A DNA stretch of 64,000 nucleotides from Anoxybacillus ayderensis (GTDB lineage: Bacteria; Bacillota; Bacilli; Bacillales; Anoxybacillaceae). A program made the translations under genes and the position numbers. Shown in pieces: positions 1-7,581 of the stretch. Below the pieces are notes generated by a model. It did no database searches and was not told where the DNA came from. It saw only the letters and a list, made by a program, of their open reading frames with translations. Every line of letters starts with the position of its first letter. The stretch's first letter is position 1. The stretch lies in assembly GCF_000833605.1 (NCBI RefSeq), contig NZ_JXTG01000010.1:28270-92269 (forward strand), written 5' to 3'.

Positions 1-270
1 ATTGCATTTTGTGAAGAATTGTTATTTCGCGGTGTCATTCAGACGCACGTTGGCTTACTTTTTGCGAGCGTCATTTTCGGTTTATTGCATATTCGTTATT
101 GGAGAAAATGGCTTCTTCTTGTTGCTGTCGTCAGTTTAAGTTTTTGGATTGGCTTTATATATGAATGGACGGGCAATTTATGGGTTACGATTTTTGCCCA
201 CTTTCTCATTGATTTTATTTTAGCGTTACACATTCGATATCGGACAAAAGAGGTGAATAACGATGCGTGA
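1..270 (+). CDS. ypbD: CPBP/CAAX-type intramembrane protease, 3' part
   Basis: C-terminal 89 residues of a membrane-embedded CPBP-family protease; the start lies outside the window and the frame is open from base 1. Visible family motifs are EELLFR (residues 5-10, the EExxxR motif), FGLLH (26-30, FxxxH) and AHFLID (66-71). All presumed metal ligands are therefore kept. Hydrophobic stretches between the motifs fit membrane helices. The substrate is unknown; family members process prenylated or signal-like peptides or act in bacteriocin immunity. It overlaps the LysM gene by 8 bases, as in the B. subtilis ypbD-ypbE pair. Confidence 0.8.
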   Translation: MAFCEELLFRGVIQTHVGLLFASVIFGLLHIRYWRKWLLLVAVVSLSFWIGFIYEWTGNLWVTIFAHFLIDFILALHIRYRTKEVNNDA

Positions 271-784
271 AGATCAAGCAGAAAACTTGAGAAAAAAAAT
301 GGAAAGTATCGATAAGCAACAAGAGAGCGACGAACTTCATTTGCCACCACGAAGTGAAGTGCATAAAAAGAAAAAAACGAAATGGAAAATAAAACACCCA
401 CTCGTTCGCATTCTTGCGCTCTTTTTCGTTTTATTGCCGATTTCGATTTATAGCATATACCATTTAGTCGACAAACGCCCAATCCAAGTTGTGACGATTG
501 ATGACGAGAGTTATGAAACGATAGACGTCGATCAACAAAAAGAAGAGATGCCACAACAAAAACCGCTCGAAAATGAAGCAAAGCAAGAGGAAGATGGATC
601 CGATGAAACAGAGCCGTCTTTTATTTATCATACAGTACAAGAAAATGAAACGTTATATAGCATTGCGATGAAATATTACGGAAATGAAAAAGGAATGGAC
701 CTTATCAAAGAATGGAACCGTTTAACGAGCACGAAGCTCCAAAAAGGACAAGTATTAAAAATCCCAAATATGAACGGAAAATAA
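263..784 (+). CDS. ypbE: LysM-domain membrane-anchored protein YpbE
   Basis: A 173-residue protein with a Lys/Glu-rich cytoplasmic N-terminus, one membrane helix at about residues 47-68, an acidic Gln/Glu-rich linker (about 80-118) and a single C-terminal LysM domain (about 122-167). LysM domains bind peptidoglycan glycan chains, so the C-terminus should sit in the wall space. The ATG at 263 has a GAGGTG ribosome site and overlaps the end of the upstream protease gene. Order and architecture match B. subtilis ypbE, whose role is not established. Confidence 0.85.
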   Translation: MREDQAENLRKKMESIDKQQESDELHLPPRSEVHKKKKTKWKIKHPLVRILALFFVLLPISIYSIYHLVDKRPIQVVTIDDESYETIDVDQQKEEMPQQKPLENEAKQEEDGSDETEPSFIYHTVQENETLYSIAMKYYGNEKGMDLIKEWNRLTSTKLQKGQVLKIPNMNGK

Positions 785-844
785 GGTATACACCTCTGCC
801 GATGGACATACAATCGTAGTAAAACACGATCGGTAGGGGTGGCT

Positions 845-1282
845 ATGATTTTCCCAATGGAATTAGATGAAGTGACAAAAGTCATTTTACAGCGCATCAT
901 CGCTCACAAAAAAGAATGGGACGATATGAAAAAAAGAATGAAGTGGTCATTCAGTTTATTTTTATTTTCTCTCGCTTTATTTGGAATGTATGTATATCAA
1001 ACGGTTTTCGTTTTACATCGTACGTCTGTGGAGCGAGTCGTGATGGCTCTTATTGACGAACGTATTTTTTGGTTTGTTGCATTTATTTCATCATTTGGCT
1101 GGCTCGTCTCTTTTTATAAAAAGAAAAGCGAAAAAGCGGAGCAAGATTTTCATGCACTCCGCTGCGAGTTGATTCAAAAAAGTAGCGAGTTACTTCAAAA
1201 AGAAACATGGGAAAAACGACATATTCTTTATGCTTGGCTAAAAGATAAATATGATATTTCGCTTTACCATGAAAATAAGTGA
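845..1282 (+). CDS. ypbF: YpbF family membrane protein
   Basis: A 145-residue protein with two hydrophobic segments (about 34-55 and 72-92) followed by a charged C-terminal half rich in Lys and Glu that looks helical. It has no enzymatic motif. I choose the ATG at 845 over the GTG at 839 because GGGG at 836-839 serves as a ribosome site only for the later codon. Size and position (after ypbE, before the phosphoesterase) match B. subtilis YpbF. Function unknown. Confidence 0.75.
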   Translation: MIFPMELDEVTKVILQRIIAHKKEWDDMKKRMKWSFSLFLFSLALFGMYVYQTVFVLHRTSVERVVMALIDERIFWFVAFISSFGWLVSFYKKKSEKAEQDFHALRCELIQKSSELLQKETWEKRHILYAWLKDKYDISLYHENK

Positions 1283-1327
1283 CCACATGCTCTCTCGTTT
1301 CATACAGTGAGAAAAGGAGGGAGACAT

Positions 1328-1702
1328 ATGTGGCTTTTTTTAATCATTGGTTTGACTTGTGGTTATTTTATGATTGCTTGGACGCCAACAGTGGAACCAT
1401 TTGAACTTGAATTGCTTTTGACCGATATGATTTTTGATCCAATGAAAACATTTTTTGCGCTTGTTAGTTTTTTGATCGGTTTTATCGCCAATGCTGTTTT
1501 AATTCGCACGGCCATTTGGCATACGTTACGGGCATGGCGAAAGGAGACGATGAATCAAAAAGAATGTTTTCTTTCGTACAGTGTTTTGCTAACGTTTATG
1601 ATATTAGCAGCCATTGATGTGAAAAAAACGGTCATTTTTTTTCTCTTTTCTTTCGTATATGGTATGATGTCAATGAGTGTATACAAAGAGAGGGAAAATT
1701 GA
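1328..1702 (+). CDS. Small four-helix membrane protein, unknown function
   Basis: A 124-residue, strongly hydrophobic protein with about four predicted membrane helices (near residues 1-20, 43-65, 79-97 and 100-118) and short polar loops. I do not recognise a family, and I do not recall an equivalent at this place in B. subtilis. The ATG at 1328 has an excellent AAGGAGGGAG site. Its last codons run to within two bases of the phosphoesterase start, so the two are probably cotranscribed. Confidence 0.7.
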   Translation: MWLFLIIGLTCGYFMIAWTPTVEPFELELLLTDMIFDPMKTFFALVSFLIGFIANAVLIRTAIWHTLRAWRKETMNQKECFLSYSVLLTFMILAAIDVKKTVIFFLFSFVYGMMSMSVYKEREN

Positions 1703-1703
1703 A

Positions 1704-2465
1704 ATGATGTATGTTGTCATAGCGTTCGTTAGCTTCATCATATACATGTGGATCGAAGCGCATCGCAATCGGATCATTGTTCAGTCATTATCGTTTCCGA
1801 CATTTCCGGAAAGCTTTTCTCGGTTTCGTATTTTCTTTATTTCAGATATTCATCGACGGCGTTTATCCGAAACGTTCATTCGCTCGTTGAAAGGAAAAGT
1901 CGATCTTGTTGTCATCGGCGGAGATTTAACAGAAAAAGGAGTACCGTTCTCACGTGTCAAACAAAACATTGAATGGTTAAAGCAGCTCGGCCCTGTTTAT
2001 TTTGTTTGGGGAAATAATGATTATGAAGTAGATTACCATGAATTAGATGCCCTATTGCTTGAAAGTGGTGTGAAAATATTAGATAATACGGCGGTCATAT
2101 TTGAAAGTGAGCAAGGTGATCGCATCGCTTTACTTGGTGTGGACGATATGAATAAAAGGCGAGATCGGCTTGATTTGGCGTTAAGTGATGCGGGCGATGC
2201 GACGTTTCGCATCGTTGTTAGTCATGATCCGCGCATCATTCAAAAAATAACGCCAGAACATAACATTTCTCTCGTTTTAAGCGGACATACGCACGGTGGG
2301 CAAATTCGTTTCGGTCCGTTTGGTTTATATGAAAAAGGACGTTTACAAAACGTGAATGGAACGATGCTACTTGTTAGCAACGGATATGGAACAACGACGC
2401 TTCCGCTTCGTTTAGGTGCGCGTGCGGAGACGCATTTGATCGAGTTAGAACATAAAAAAGGTTAA
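1704..2465 (+). CDS. ypbG: Calcineurin-like metallophosphoesterase YpbG
   Basis: A 253-residue binuclear metallophosphoesterase. The N-terminal hydrophobic segment (about 1-17) is a likely membrane anchor. The metallophosphatase signature is complete: SDIHRR (D-x-H), GGDLTE (GD), GNNDY (GNxD-type), a downstream SHDP, and SGHTHGGQ (GHxH). It is similar to the YpbG/YkuE group. ATG 1704 is preferred, with AGAGAGGG about ten bases upstream; the adjacent ATG at 1707 is an alternative. Substrate unknown; related proteins act on nucleotides or lipid phosphates. Confidence 0.85.
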   Translation: MMYVVIAFVSFIIYMWIEAHRNRIIVQSLSFPTFPESFSRFRIFFISDIHRRRLSETFIRSLKGKVDLVVIGGDLTEKGVPFSRVKQNIEWLKQLGPVYFVWGNNDYEVDYHELDALLLESGVKILDNTAVIFESEQGDRIALLGVDDMNKRRDRLDLALSDAGDATFRIVVSHDPRIIQKITPEHNISLVLSGHTHGGQIRFGPFGLYEKGRLQNVNGTMLLVSNGYGTTTLPLRLGARAETHLIELEHKKG

Positions 2466-2482
2466 GCAAAACTTATACAAAT

Positions 2483-2512
2483 TTTACACACCTCCCTCAT
2501 GTTCGCTATAAT
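2483..2512 (+). promoter_or_regulatory. Candidate sigma-A promoter of the MerR/B12 regulator
   Basis: TTTACA (2483-2488), 18-base spacer, TATAAT (2507-2512), about 35 bases before the ATG. TATACA (2474-2479) and TTTACA (2483-2488) form a short direct repeat over the -35 area, where MerR-type regulators of this group often bind; that part is only suggestive. Confidence 0.6.
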
Positions 2513-2547
2513 GTTGACAGAATGATGCGAAAGATGGAGGATTTTAT

Positions 2548-3468
2548 ATGTCAACGCAAGAAGGAAAGTATAATGTCAAAGCCGTATCAAATATGTTAGG
2601 CATTCAGCCTGGGACGTTACGAGCATGGGAGCGTCGTTATCAAATCATCGCTCCACCGCGCAATGAAGCTGGGCATCGGCTATATACGGAGGAACAAGTC
2701 CAAATATTAAAATGGCTTGTTGATAAAGTGAATCAAGGTTTTACGATTAGTCAAGCCGTATCTCTCTTAGAACAACAACCTTCTGACGTGCGCGTGCAAG
2801 CAGAAGATCATGTGACTGGGCTTCGCGAACGTTTGTTGCAAACTCTTTTATCGTTTGAAGAGTGGACAGCGCATGAATTGCTAAATGAGGCGTTCAGTTT
2901 ATATACGGTTGAAAAAGTGGCAATTGATATATTAGGTCCGCTTCTTGTACGGATCGGGGACTTATGGGAAAACGGAAAAATTACGAGCGCTCATGAACAT
3001 TTCGCCTCTGCTTTTTTACGTTCACGACTTGGAATGGCTTTTTCTATGCTACCCGTTAATCGTTTGTTACCAAAAACAATTTCAGTTTGCGGGCCAAATG
3101 AATGGCATGAACTTGGGCTGCTTATTTTTACCTTATACTTACGCAGAAGAGGATACGAAACGATTTATTTAGGGGCAAGTATTGACCAAAAGGACTTACC
3201 TGTTGTCATTGATGAAGTGAAGCCATCTTATATATTTTTATCGTGCACGTTACAACAAAACGTACAGGCGACGCTACAACTTGTCGATCAATTGAAACAA
3301 ACGTATCCATCTATTCGTATTGGAGTAGGTGGACGGGCGTTTGATGAAGTGGATGAGCAAATAAAAAAAACGTACGGTGCTCATTTTCTTGGACAATCAA
3401 AAGAACAATGGGACGAATGGCTAAAATCGAATGAAAAATACTTGTCTAAAAGGGAGAAAACGATGTAA
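2548..3468 (+). CDS. MerR-family regulator with cobalamin-binding domain (CarH/LitR-like)
   Basis: A 306-residue protein with three parts: an N-terminal MerR winged helix (about 8-75, with LRAWERRYQ and NEAGHRLYT), a helical B12 cap domain (about 90-165) and a Rossmann-type B12-binding domain (about 175-290). Two diagnostic motifs are intact. W140-x9-E150-H151 contacts the upper ligand in CarH photoreceptors. E185-x-H187-x-x-G190 matches the ExHxxG motif supplying the lower axial His. Members with both motifs typically use adenosylcobalamin as a light-labile repressor switch for carotenoid or photolyase genes. No such target is visible here, so autoregulation or a distant target is likely. 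ATG 2548 follows GATGGAGG. Confidence 0.85.
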   Translation: MSTQEGKYNVKAVSNMLGIQPGTLRAWERRYQIIAPPRNEAGHRLYTEEQVQILKWLVDKVNQGFTISQAVSLLEQQPSDVRVQAEDHVTGLRERLLQTLLSFEEWTAHELLNEAFSLYTVEKVAIDILGPLLVRIGDLWENGKITSAHEHFASAFLRSRLGMAFSMLPVNRLLPKTISVCGPNEWHELGLLIFTLYLRRRGYETIYLGASIDQKDLPVVIDEVKPSYIFLSCTLQQNVQATLQLVDQLKQTYPSIRIGVGGRAFDEVDEQIKKTYGAHFLGQSKEQWDEWLKSNEKYLSKREKTM

Positions 3469-3479
3469 ACTCATTAGTA

Positions 3480-3511
3480 ATATGACGAACGTTTTTATGC
3501 GTTCGTCATAT
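3480..3511 (+). repeat. Perfect 12-bp inverted repeat without a T-tract
   Basis: ATATGACGAACG (3480-3491) and its exact reverse complement (3500-3511) flank an 8-base loop. It starts 12 bases after the B12-regulator stop and ends about 24 bases before the mecB ribosome site. No T-run follows on either strand, so it is not a standard terminator. It may be an operator, an RNA stability hairpin or a weak attenuator. Confidence 0.6.
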
Positions 3512-3549
3512 GCTAACAGTAAAGTCTGTGTAGGTAAGGAGGGATGTTT

Positions 3550-4137
3550 ATGCGGCTTGAACGCTTAAACTACAATAAAATTAAAATATTCCTCACATTT
3601 GACGATTTAGTCGAGCGCGGTTTAACGAAAGAAGATTTATGGAAAGATACGTTCAAAGTGCATGAGCTATTTCGTGATATGATTGAGGAAGCAAGTGAAG
3701 AGCTCGGCTTTGAAATTAACGGGTCGGTCGCTGTGGAAGTGTACTCTTTACCGGCACAGGGGATGGTTGTCATCGTAACGAGCGAAGGTGAGATGACAGA
3801 TGAGGAAGACGAGTTTAGCGATGATTATATTGAAATGCAAGTCACGCTAGATGAAAGCGATGATATATTTTTCGAATTTCAAACGTTTGAAGATGTTATC
3901 CAATTAGCGACGCGTCTCTATTCGCTCGGTTGCCATGGTGGCTCGCTTTACAGTTATGAAGGACGCTTTTATTTACATTTTGCTGAATCTGTCATTCAAA
4001 CAGATAACTTTGTTGCCATTTTGGCTGAATATGGTAGTCCGTCCACATTAACGATTTATCGTGTCGAAGAGTACGGGAAAAAATTGATCGCAAATGAAGC
4101 GATCGCCCAGCTATATCAATACTTTGTGAAAAAATAA
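3550..4137 (+). CDS. mecB: Adaptor protein MecB/YpbH (MecA family)
   Basis: A 195-residue MecA-family adaptor. Such proteins deliver substrates to the ClpC unfoldase of ClpCP and modulate competence and sporulation regulators. The conserved N-terminal substrate-binding part (MRLERLNYNKIKIFLTFDDL) is present, followed by an acidic linker around residues 78-100 and a C-terminal ClpC-binding domain. The AAGGAGG site at 3536-3542 is correctly spaced for ATG 3550; the upstream ATG at 3544 is too close. Its position next to gudB indicates mecB (ypbH) rather than mecA. It ends in a bidirectional terminator shared with bshB2. Confidence 0.9.
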   Translation: MRLERLNYNKIKIFLTFDDLVERGLTKEDLWKDTFKVHELFRDMIEEASEELGFEINGSVAVEVYSLPAQGMVVIVTSEGEMTDEEDEFSDDYIEMQVTLDESDDIFFEFQTFEDVIQLATRLYSLGCHGGSLYSYEGRFYLHFAESVIQTDNFVAILAEYGSPSTLTIYRVEEYGKKLIANEAIAQLYQYFVKK

Positions 4138-4165
4138 CCTTCGCTCACACGCGAAGGTTATTTTT
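4130..4165. terminator. Bidirectional terminator between mecB and bshB2
   Basis: AAAAATAACCTTCGC (4130-4144), 6-base loop, then the exact reverse complement (4151-4165). The stem contains the mecB stop codon and overlaps the bshB2 stop. A/T-runs on both sides let it work for both convergent genes. Confidence 0.9.
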
Positions 4166-4850
4166 AAAATGGATAAGGTGGCTCGCTTTCTTTTGACCAT
4201 GCGCGGATGAAGTATTCGCGATTTTGAAACTTATGAAACGAATCATGATGAACAGTTGGAAATACACGTTCGACCGATAAATGTTGCGTACGGTGCGCGA
4301 GCAGCGCTTGACGCACTTTTTTTGCCTCTTCATCTGTAAACGTGAAGACAATATCAATATTTTCAATCGGATCACCGTAGCGATCCGGACGACCGACGAC
4401 AGTCACGTAATATAGCTGTTCTACGATATGATCCATTGCTTTGACCGCTTGATACGTTGCTCGTTGAATAGCTTGATGGTCTCGATGACCGGAAATGCCG
4501 TGTGGCGGAAACGTAACGACAACGGACGGCTTATATTGTTCAATGATATGACAAATCGAATCGACAAGTTGTTTTTCATATTCAGGCAGCTTCCCATCTG
4601 GATATGTACCAGTAATGACATGATCGACGCCTAAAATCACTGTCGCCTGTTCTAATTCTTTTTTACGTACGTGAGGTAGTTCTTCTTTTGTACAAACCGG
4701 TGGATTCCCACATTTTCCTGCATCGCCAAGCGTGGCGCTATATACAATGGTTTCCACATCTTCACGTTTCGCTAATGAAGCAAGCAACCCTCCAACAGTA
4801 AACGTTTCGTCATCCGGATGTGCAAAGCAAAATAAAATTCGCTTTTTCAT
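4164..4850 (-). CDS. bshB2: Bacillithiol biosynthesis deacetylase BshB2
   Basis: A 228-residue PIG-L/LmbE-family zinc deacetylase. The zinc-site motif AHPDDE lies near residues 9-14 and a GHRDHQ motif follows further on. BshB enzymes deacetylate GlcNAc-malate in the second step of bacillithiol synthesis. Length and sequence resemble B. subtilis BshB2 (YojG) more than BshB1, and the bshB1 gene is found separately at 50.5 kb. The start MKKRILFCFAHPDD has a GAAAGGGG ribosome site; a longer open frame upstream lacks support. Confidence 0.85.
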   Translation of the reverse strand: MKKRILFCFAHPDDETFTVGGLLASLAKREDVETIVYSATLGDAGKCGNPPVCTKEELPHVRKKELEQATVILGVDHVITGTYPDGKLPEYEKQLVDSICHIIEQYKPSVVVTFPPHGISGHRDHQAIQRATYQAVKAMDHIVEQLYYVTVVGRPDRYGDPIENIDIVFTFTDEEAKKVRQALLAHRTQHLSVERVFPTVHHDSFHKFQNREYFIRAWSKESEPPYPF

Positions 4851-4878
4851 TTTTTCGCCCCTTTCTATGCGTACACTC

Positions 4879-4907
4879 ATTATATCTCTTTCGTATAATG
4901 ATGTGAA
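4879..4907 (-). promoter_or_regulatory. Candidate sigma-A promoter of bshB2
   Basis: Read on the minus strand: TTCACA (complement of 4902-4907), 17-base spacer, TATAAT (complement of 4879-4884), about 30 bases before the bshB2 ATG. Confidence 0.7.
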
Positions 4908-4920
4908 TGAGCGATTTTTT

Positions 4921-4936
4921 TTGAAAACGATTACAA
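4921..4936 (+). promoter_or_regulatory. Candidate CcpA (cre) site between bshB2 and gudB
   Basis: TTGAAAACGATTACAA fits the cre consensus WTGNAARCGNWWWCAW at all 16 positions. It lies 18 bases upstream of the gudB -35 box and 13 bases upstream of the divergent bshB2 -35 box. Its centre is about 61 bases before the predicted gudB start. Confidence 0.65.
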
Positions 4937-4954
4937 AAAATCGATAAAAACTTC

Positions 4955-4983
4955 TTTGCATATGCGCATAGAAGGTGTATACT
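4955..4983 (+). promoter_or_regulatory. Candidate sigma-A promoter of gudB
   Basis: TTTGCA (4955-4960), 17-base spacer, TATACT (4978-4983), followed by a leader of about 45 bases to the gudB ATG. Confidence 0.7.
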
Positions 4984-5034
4984 ATGACATGAAGGGCGGA
5001 CAATATTTTACAAAAGGTCATGGGAGGTTTACAA

Positions 5035-6300
5035 ATGGTAGCCGAAAAGCATACCAACGAAGAAAAACATGATGTCCTACGAGCGACGCAAATCGTCATA
5101 CATAGAGCGCTTGAAAAGCTCGGATATCCTGAAGAAGTATACGAGCTGTTAAAAGAGCCGTTGCGCATGTTAACGGTGAAAATTCCGGTGCGCATGGACG
5201 ATGGCTCAGTGAAAGTGTTTACTGGCTACCGTGCACAGCATAACGATGCGGTCGGTCCAACTAAAGGGGGTATTCGCTTTCACCCGAACGTAACAGAACG
5301 CGAAGTGAAAGCACTTTCCATTTGGATGAGTTTAAAATGTGGCATTGTTGATTTACCGTATGGCGGTGGAAAAGGTGGAATCGTATGTGATCCGCGTACA
5401 ATGTCATTCCGTGAGCTAGAGAGACTCAGTCGTGGTTACGTTCGCGCCATTAGCCAAATCGTTGGTCCAACAAAAGATATTCCTGCGCCCGATGTGTTTA
5501 CAAACTCACAAATTATGGCGTGGATGATGGATGAATATAGCCGCATTGACGAATTTAACTCGCCGGGGTTCATCACCGGAAAACCGCTTGTGTTAGGTGG
5601 TTCGCACGGTCGTGAAACGGCTACGGCCAAAGGGGTTACGATTTGTATTCGTGAAGCAGCGAAAAAGCGCGGCATTGACTTAAAAGGCGCGCGTGTTGTT
5701 GTGCAAGGATTCGGTAACGCTGGAAGCTATTTAGCGAAATTTATGCACGATGCGGGAGCGAAAGTGATCGGCATTTCTGATGCATACGGCGGTTTATATG
5801 ATCCAAACGGTCTTGACATTGATTACTTATTAGATCGTCGCGACAGCTTTGGTACGGTGACGAAACTATTTAAAAATACAATTACAAATAAAGAGTTGCT
5901 TGAGTTAGATTGTGATATTTTAGTTCCAGCAGCGATTGAAAATCAAATTACAGAAGAAAATGCGCACAACATTAAAGCGAAAATTGTCGTTGAAGCCGCA
6001 AACGGTCCGACAACATTAGAAGCGACAGAAATTTTAACAGAACGCGGAATTTTAATTGTTCCTGACGTCCTAGCAAGCGCTGGCGGAGTTACCGTTTCTT
6101 ACTTTGAATGGGTACAAAACAACCAAGGTTATTATTGGACGGAAGAAGAAGTAGAAGAAAAGCTCGAAAAAGTGATGGTAAAAGCGTTCAATAACGTATA
6201 TGAAACGTCGCAAACACGTCGCGTCGATATGCGTTTAGCTGCATATATGGTCGGGGTGCGGAAAATGGCGGAAGCTTGCCGTTTCCGTGGCTGGATTTAA
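5035..6300 (+). CDS. gudB: NAD-type glutamate dehydrogenase GudB
   Basis: A 421-residue Glu/Leu/Phe/Val dehydrogenase converting glutamate to 2-oxoglutarate and ammonia. Visible are the catalytic-lysine region YGGGKGG, the [14 protein letters not shown] segment and a Rossmann GFGNAGS motif. The start at 5035 is set by GGGAGGT six bases upstream; the ATG at 5020 precedes that site. The sequence [13 protein letters not shown] lacks the three-residue duplication that inactivates GudB in domesticated B. subtilis, so it should be active. Its position between mecB/bshB2 and ypdA is the gudB locus. A cre match upstream suggests carbon control. Confidence 0.92.
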   Translation: MVAEKHTNEEKHDVLRATQIVIHRALEKLGYPEEVYELLKEPLRMLTVKIPVRMDDGSVKVFTGYRAQHNDAVGPTKGGIRFHPNVTEREVKALSIWMSLKCGIVDLPYGGGKGGIVCDPRTMSFRELERLSRGYVRAISQIVGPTKDIPAPDVFTNSQIMAWMMDEYSRIDEFNSPGFITGKPLVLGGSHGRETATAKGVTICIREAAKKRGIDLKGARVVVQGFGNAGSYLAKFMHDAGAKVIGISDAYGGLYDPNGLDIDYLLDRRDSFGTVTKLFKNTITNKELLELDCDILVPAAIENQITEENAHNIKAKIVVEAANGPTTLEATEILTERGILIVPDVLASAGGVTVSYFEWVQNNQGYYWTEEEVEEKLEKVMVKAFNNVYETSQTRRVDMRLAAYMVGVRKMAEACRFRGWI

Positions 6301-6316
6301 TATTTGCACGAATGCG

Positions 6317-6351
6317 AAAAATCTCCTATCATTGTATGATAGGAGATTTTT
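6317..6351 (+). terminator. gudB terminator
   Basis: A perfect 15-bp stem (6317-6331 with 6337-6351), 5-base loop and 3' T-run. The A-run on the 5' side makes it usable in both directions. Confidence 0.92.
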
Positions 6352-6369
6352 CATTGAGGTGAGCGTCAA

Positions 6370-7350
6370 GTGAAAAAAGAACAAATCGTTATTGTTGGTG
6401 GAGGACCGTGTGGATTAGCTGCTGCGATCTCGTTACAAAACGCGCACTTTTCACCGCTTGTCATTGAAAAAGGAAATATCGTGAATTCTATATACCATTA
6501 TCCGACACATCAAACTTTTTTTAGTTCGAGTGACCGGTTAGAAATTGGTGGTGTGCCGTTTATTACAGAAAATCGAAAGCCGAAACGCAATCAAGCGCTT
6601 GCTTATTATCGTGAAGTGGTGACGCGAAAAAACATTCGCGTTCATGCGTTTGAAAAAGTAGAGCGTGTCACGAAGCAAGCGGATGGAACATTTATCGTTG
6701 AAACGAGCAAACATACGTACGAAGCAACGTACGTCGTGATTGCGACAGGATATTATGACAACCCGAACTATATGAACGTGCCTGGGGAACATTTGCCGAA
6801 AGTGACGCATTACTTTAAAGAAGCACATCCTTATTACAATACAGATTGCGTCGTCATTGGTGGGAAAAACTCAAGCGTCGATGCAGCATTAGAACTCGTG
6901 AAAGCAGGGGCGCGCGTCACCGTATTATATCGCGGCTCACAATATTCTTCGAGCATTAAACCGTGGATTTTGCCCGAATTTGACTCGCTTGTACGCCAAG
7001 GGATCATTCAAATGGAATTTAACGCCCATGTGCAAGAAATTACGGAAGACGCGGTTATTTATCGCGTTGACGATGAAGTGAAGTCAATCAAAAACGATTT
7101 CGTTTTTGCGATGACAGGATATCATCCTGACCATGATTTTTTAAGGAAAATGGGCGTTCATATCGATGTTGAAACAGGGCGGCCGATGTATCATCCGGAA
7201 ACGATGGAAACAAATGTGGAAGGTATTTTTATTGCCGGTGTCATTGCCGCTGGAAATAACGCGAATGAAATTTTTATTGAAAACGGTCGCTTTCATGGCG
7301 ATTTAATTGCTGCGTGTATCGCAAAAAGAGAAGGAAAAGTGTCCGAATAA
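6370..7350 (+). CDS. ypdA: Bacillithiol disulfide reductase YpdA (Bdr)
   Basis: A 326-residue FAD/NAD(P)H oxidoreductase that recycles oxidised bacillithiol (BSSB) with NADPH. The FAD-binding GGGPCGLAAA lies at about residues 9-18. The family's second nucleotide site, GGKNSSVDAALEL, is near residue 160. It lacks the CxxC redox pair of thioredoxin reductases, as expected for YpdA. The start is GTG at 6370 with TGAGGTGAG upstream. bshA, bshB1 and bshB2 are also in this window. Confidence 0.88.
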   Translation: MKKEQIVIVGGGPCGLAAAISLQNAHFSPLVIEKGNIVNSIYHYPTHQTFFSSSDRLEIGGVPFITENRKPKRNQALAYYREVVTRKNIRVHAFEKVERVTKQADGTFIVETSKHTYEATYVVIATGYYDNPNYMNVPGEHLPKVTHYFKEAHPYYNTDCVVIGGKNSSVDAALELVKAGARVTVLYRGSQYSSSIKPWILPEFDSLVRQGIIQMEFNAHVQEITEDAVIYRVDDEVKSIKNDFVFAMTGYHPDHDFLRKMGVHIDVETGRPMYHPETMETNVEGIFIAGVIAAGNNANEIFIENGRFHGDLIAACIAKREGKVSE

Positions 7351-7367
7351 CTTTCGGACGCTTTTTT
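7338..7367 (+). terminator. ypdA terminator
   Basis: AGTGTCCGA (7338-7346) pairs with TCGGACGCT (7354-7362) and is followed by a T-run. The ypdA stop codon lies in the loop. Confidence 0.85.
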
Positions 7368-7398
7368 ACAAGATAAGAAAGTATAAAATTTCAGATTT

Positions 7399-7520
7399 GG
7401 GGAGCTGTCTAGCTCCAAGCGCCATCGGCTCGAGTCGCTCCGCCCCACACTGCGGCGGCGACAGCCTCCTCGGTGGGGCTTGTGCGCTCTTCGCCGATAG
7501 GCGGGCGCTTTGCGCTTTTC
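7399..7520. repeat. GC-rich structured intergenic element
   Basis: About 120 bases, much richer in G+C than their surroundings and with no convincing reading frame. Nested pairings: GGAGCT/AGCTCC (7401-7406/7411-7416), AAGCGCC/GGCGCTT (7417-7423/7504-7510), ATCGGC/GCCGAT (7424-7429/7493-7498) and GCCCCAC/GTGGGGC (7442-7448/7473-7479). The opening around GGAGCTGTCTAGCTCC resembles intergenic repeats I recall as widespread in Bacillaceae genomes. No second copy was noticed in this window. Confidence 0.6.
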
Positions 7521-7533
7521 TTATTGTTTCTTT

Positions 7534-7564
7534 TTGTTAACTATCGTAAAATATAAGTTAACAA
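7534..7564 (+). promoter_or_regulatory. BirA operator of the biotin operon
   Basis: TTGTTAAC (7534-7541), 15-base spacer, GTTAACAA (7557-7564): a perfect inverted repeat with the arm sequence and spacing of Bacillus BirA operators. It ends just before the bioD ribosome site. The birA gene at 53.5 kb encodes an N-terminal helix-turn-helix. Confidence 0.92.
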
Positions 7565-7581
7565 AAAGGAGGAGGAAGAGG

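Noticed and set aside
96..581. A 161-codon open frame on the minus strand opposite ypbD and ypbE
   Set aside because: It lies antisense to two genes with clear motifs, has no ribosome site or family resemblance, and has an improbable composition.
2474..2488. An 11-base tandem operator of CarH type upstream of the B12 regulator
   Set aside because: Only two short repeats nine bases apart are visible, not the expected 11-base periodic array; too weak to list as a site.
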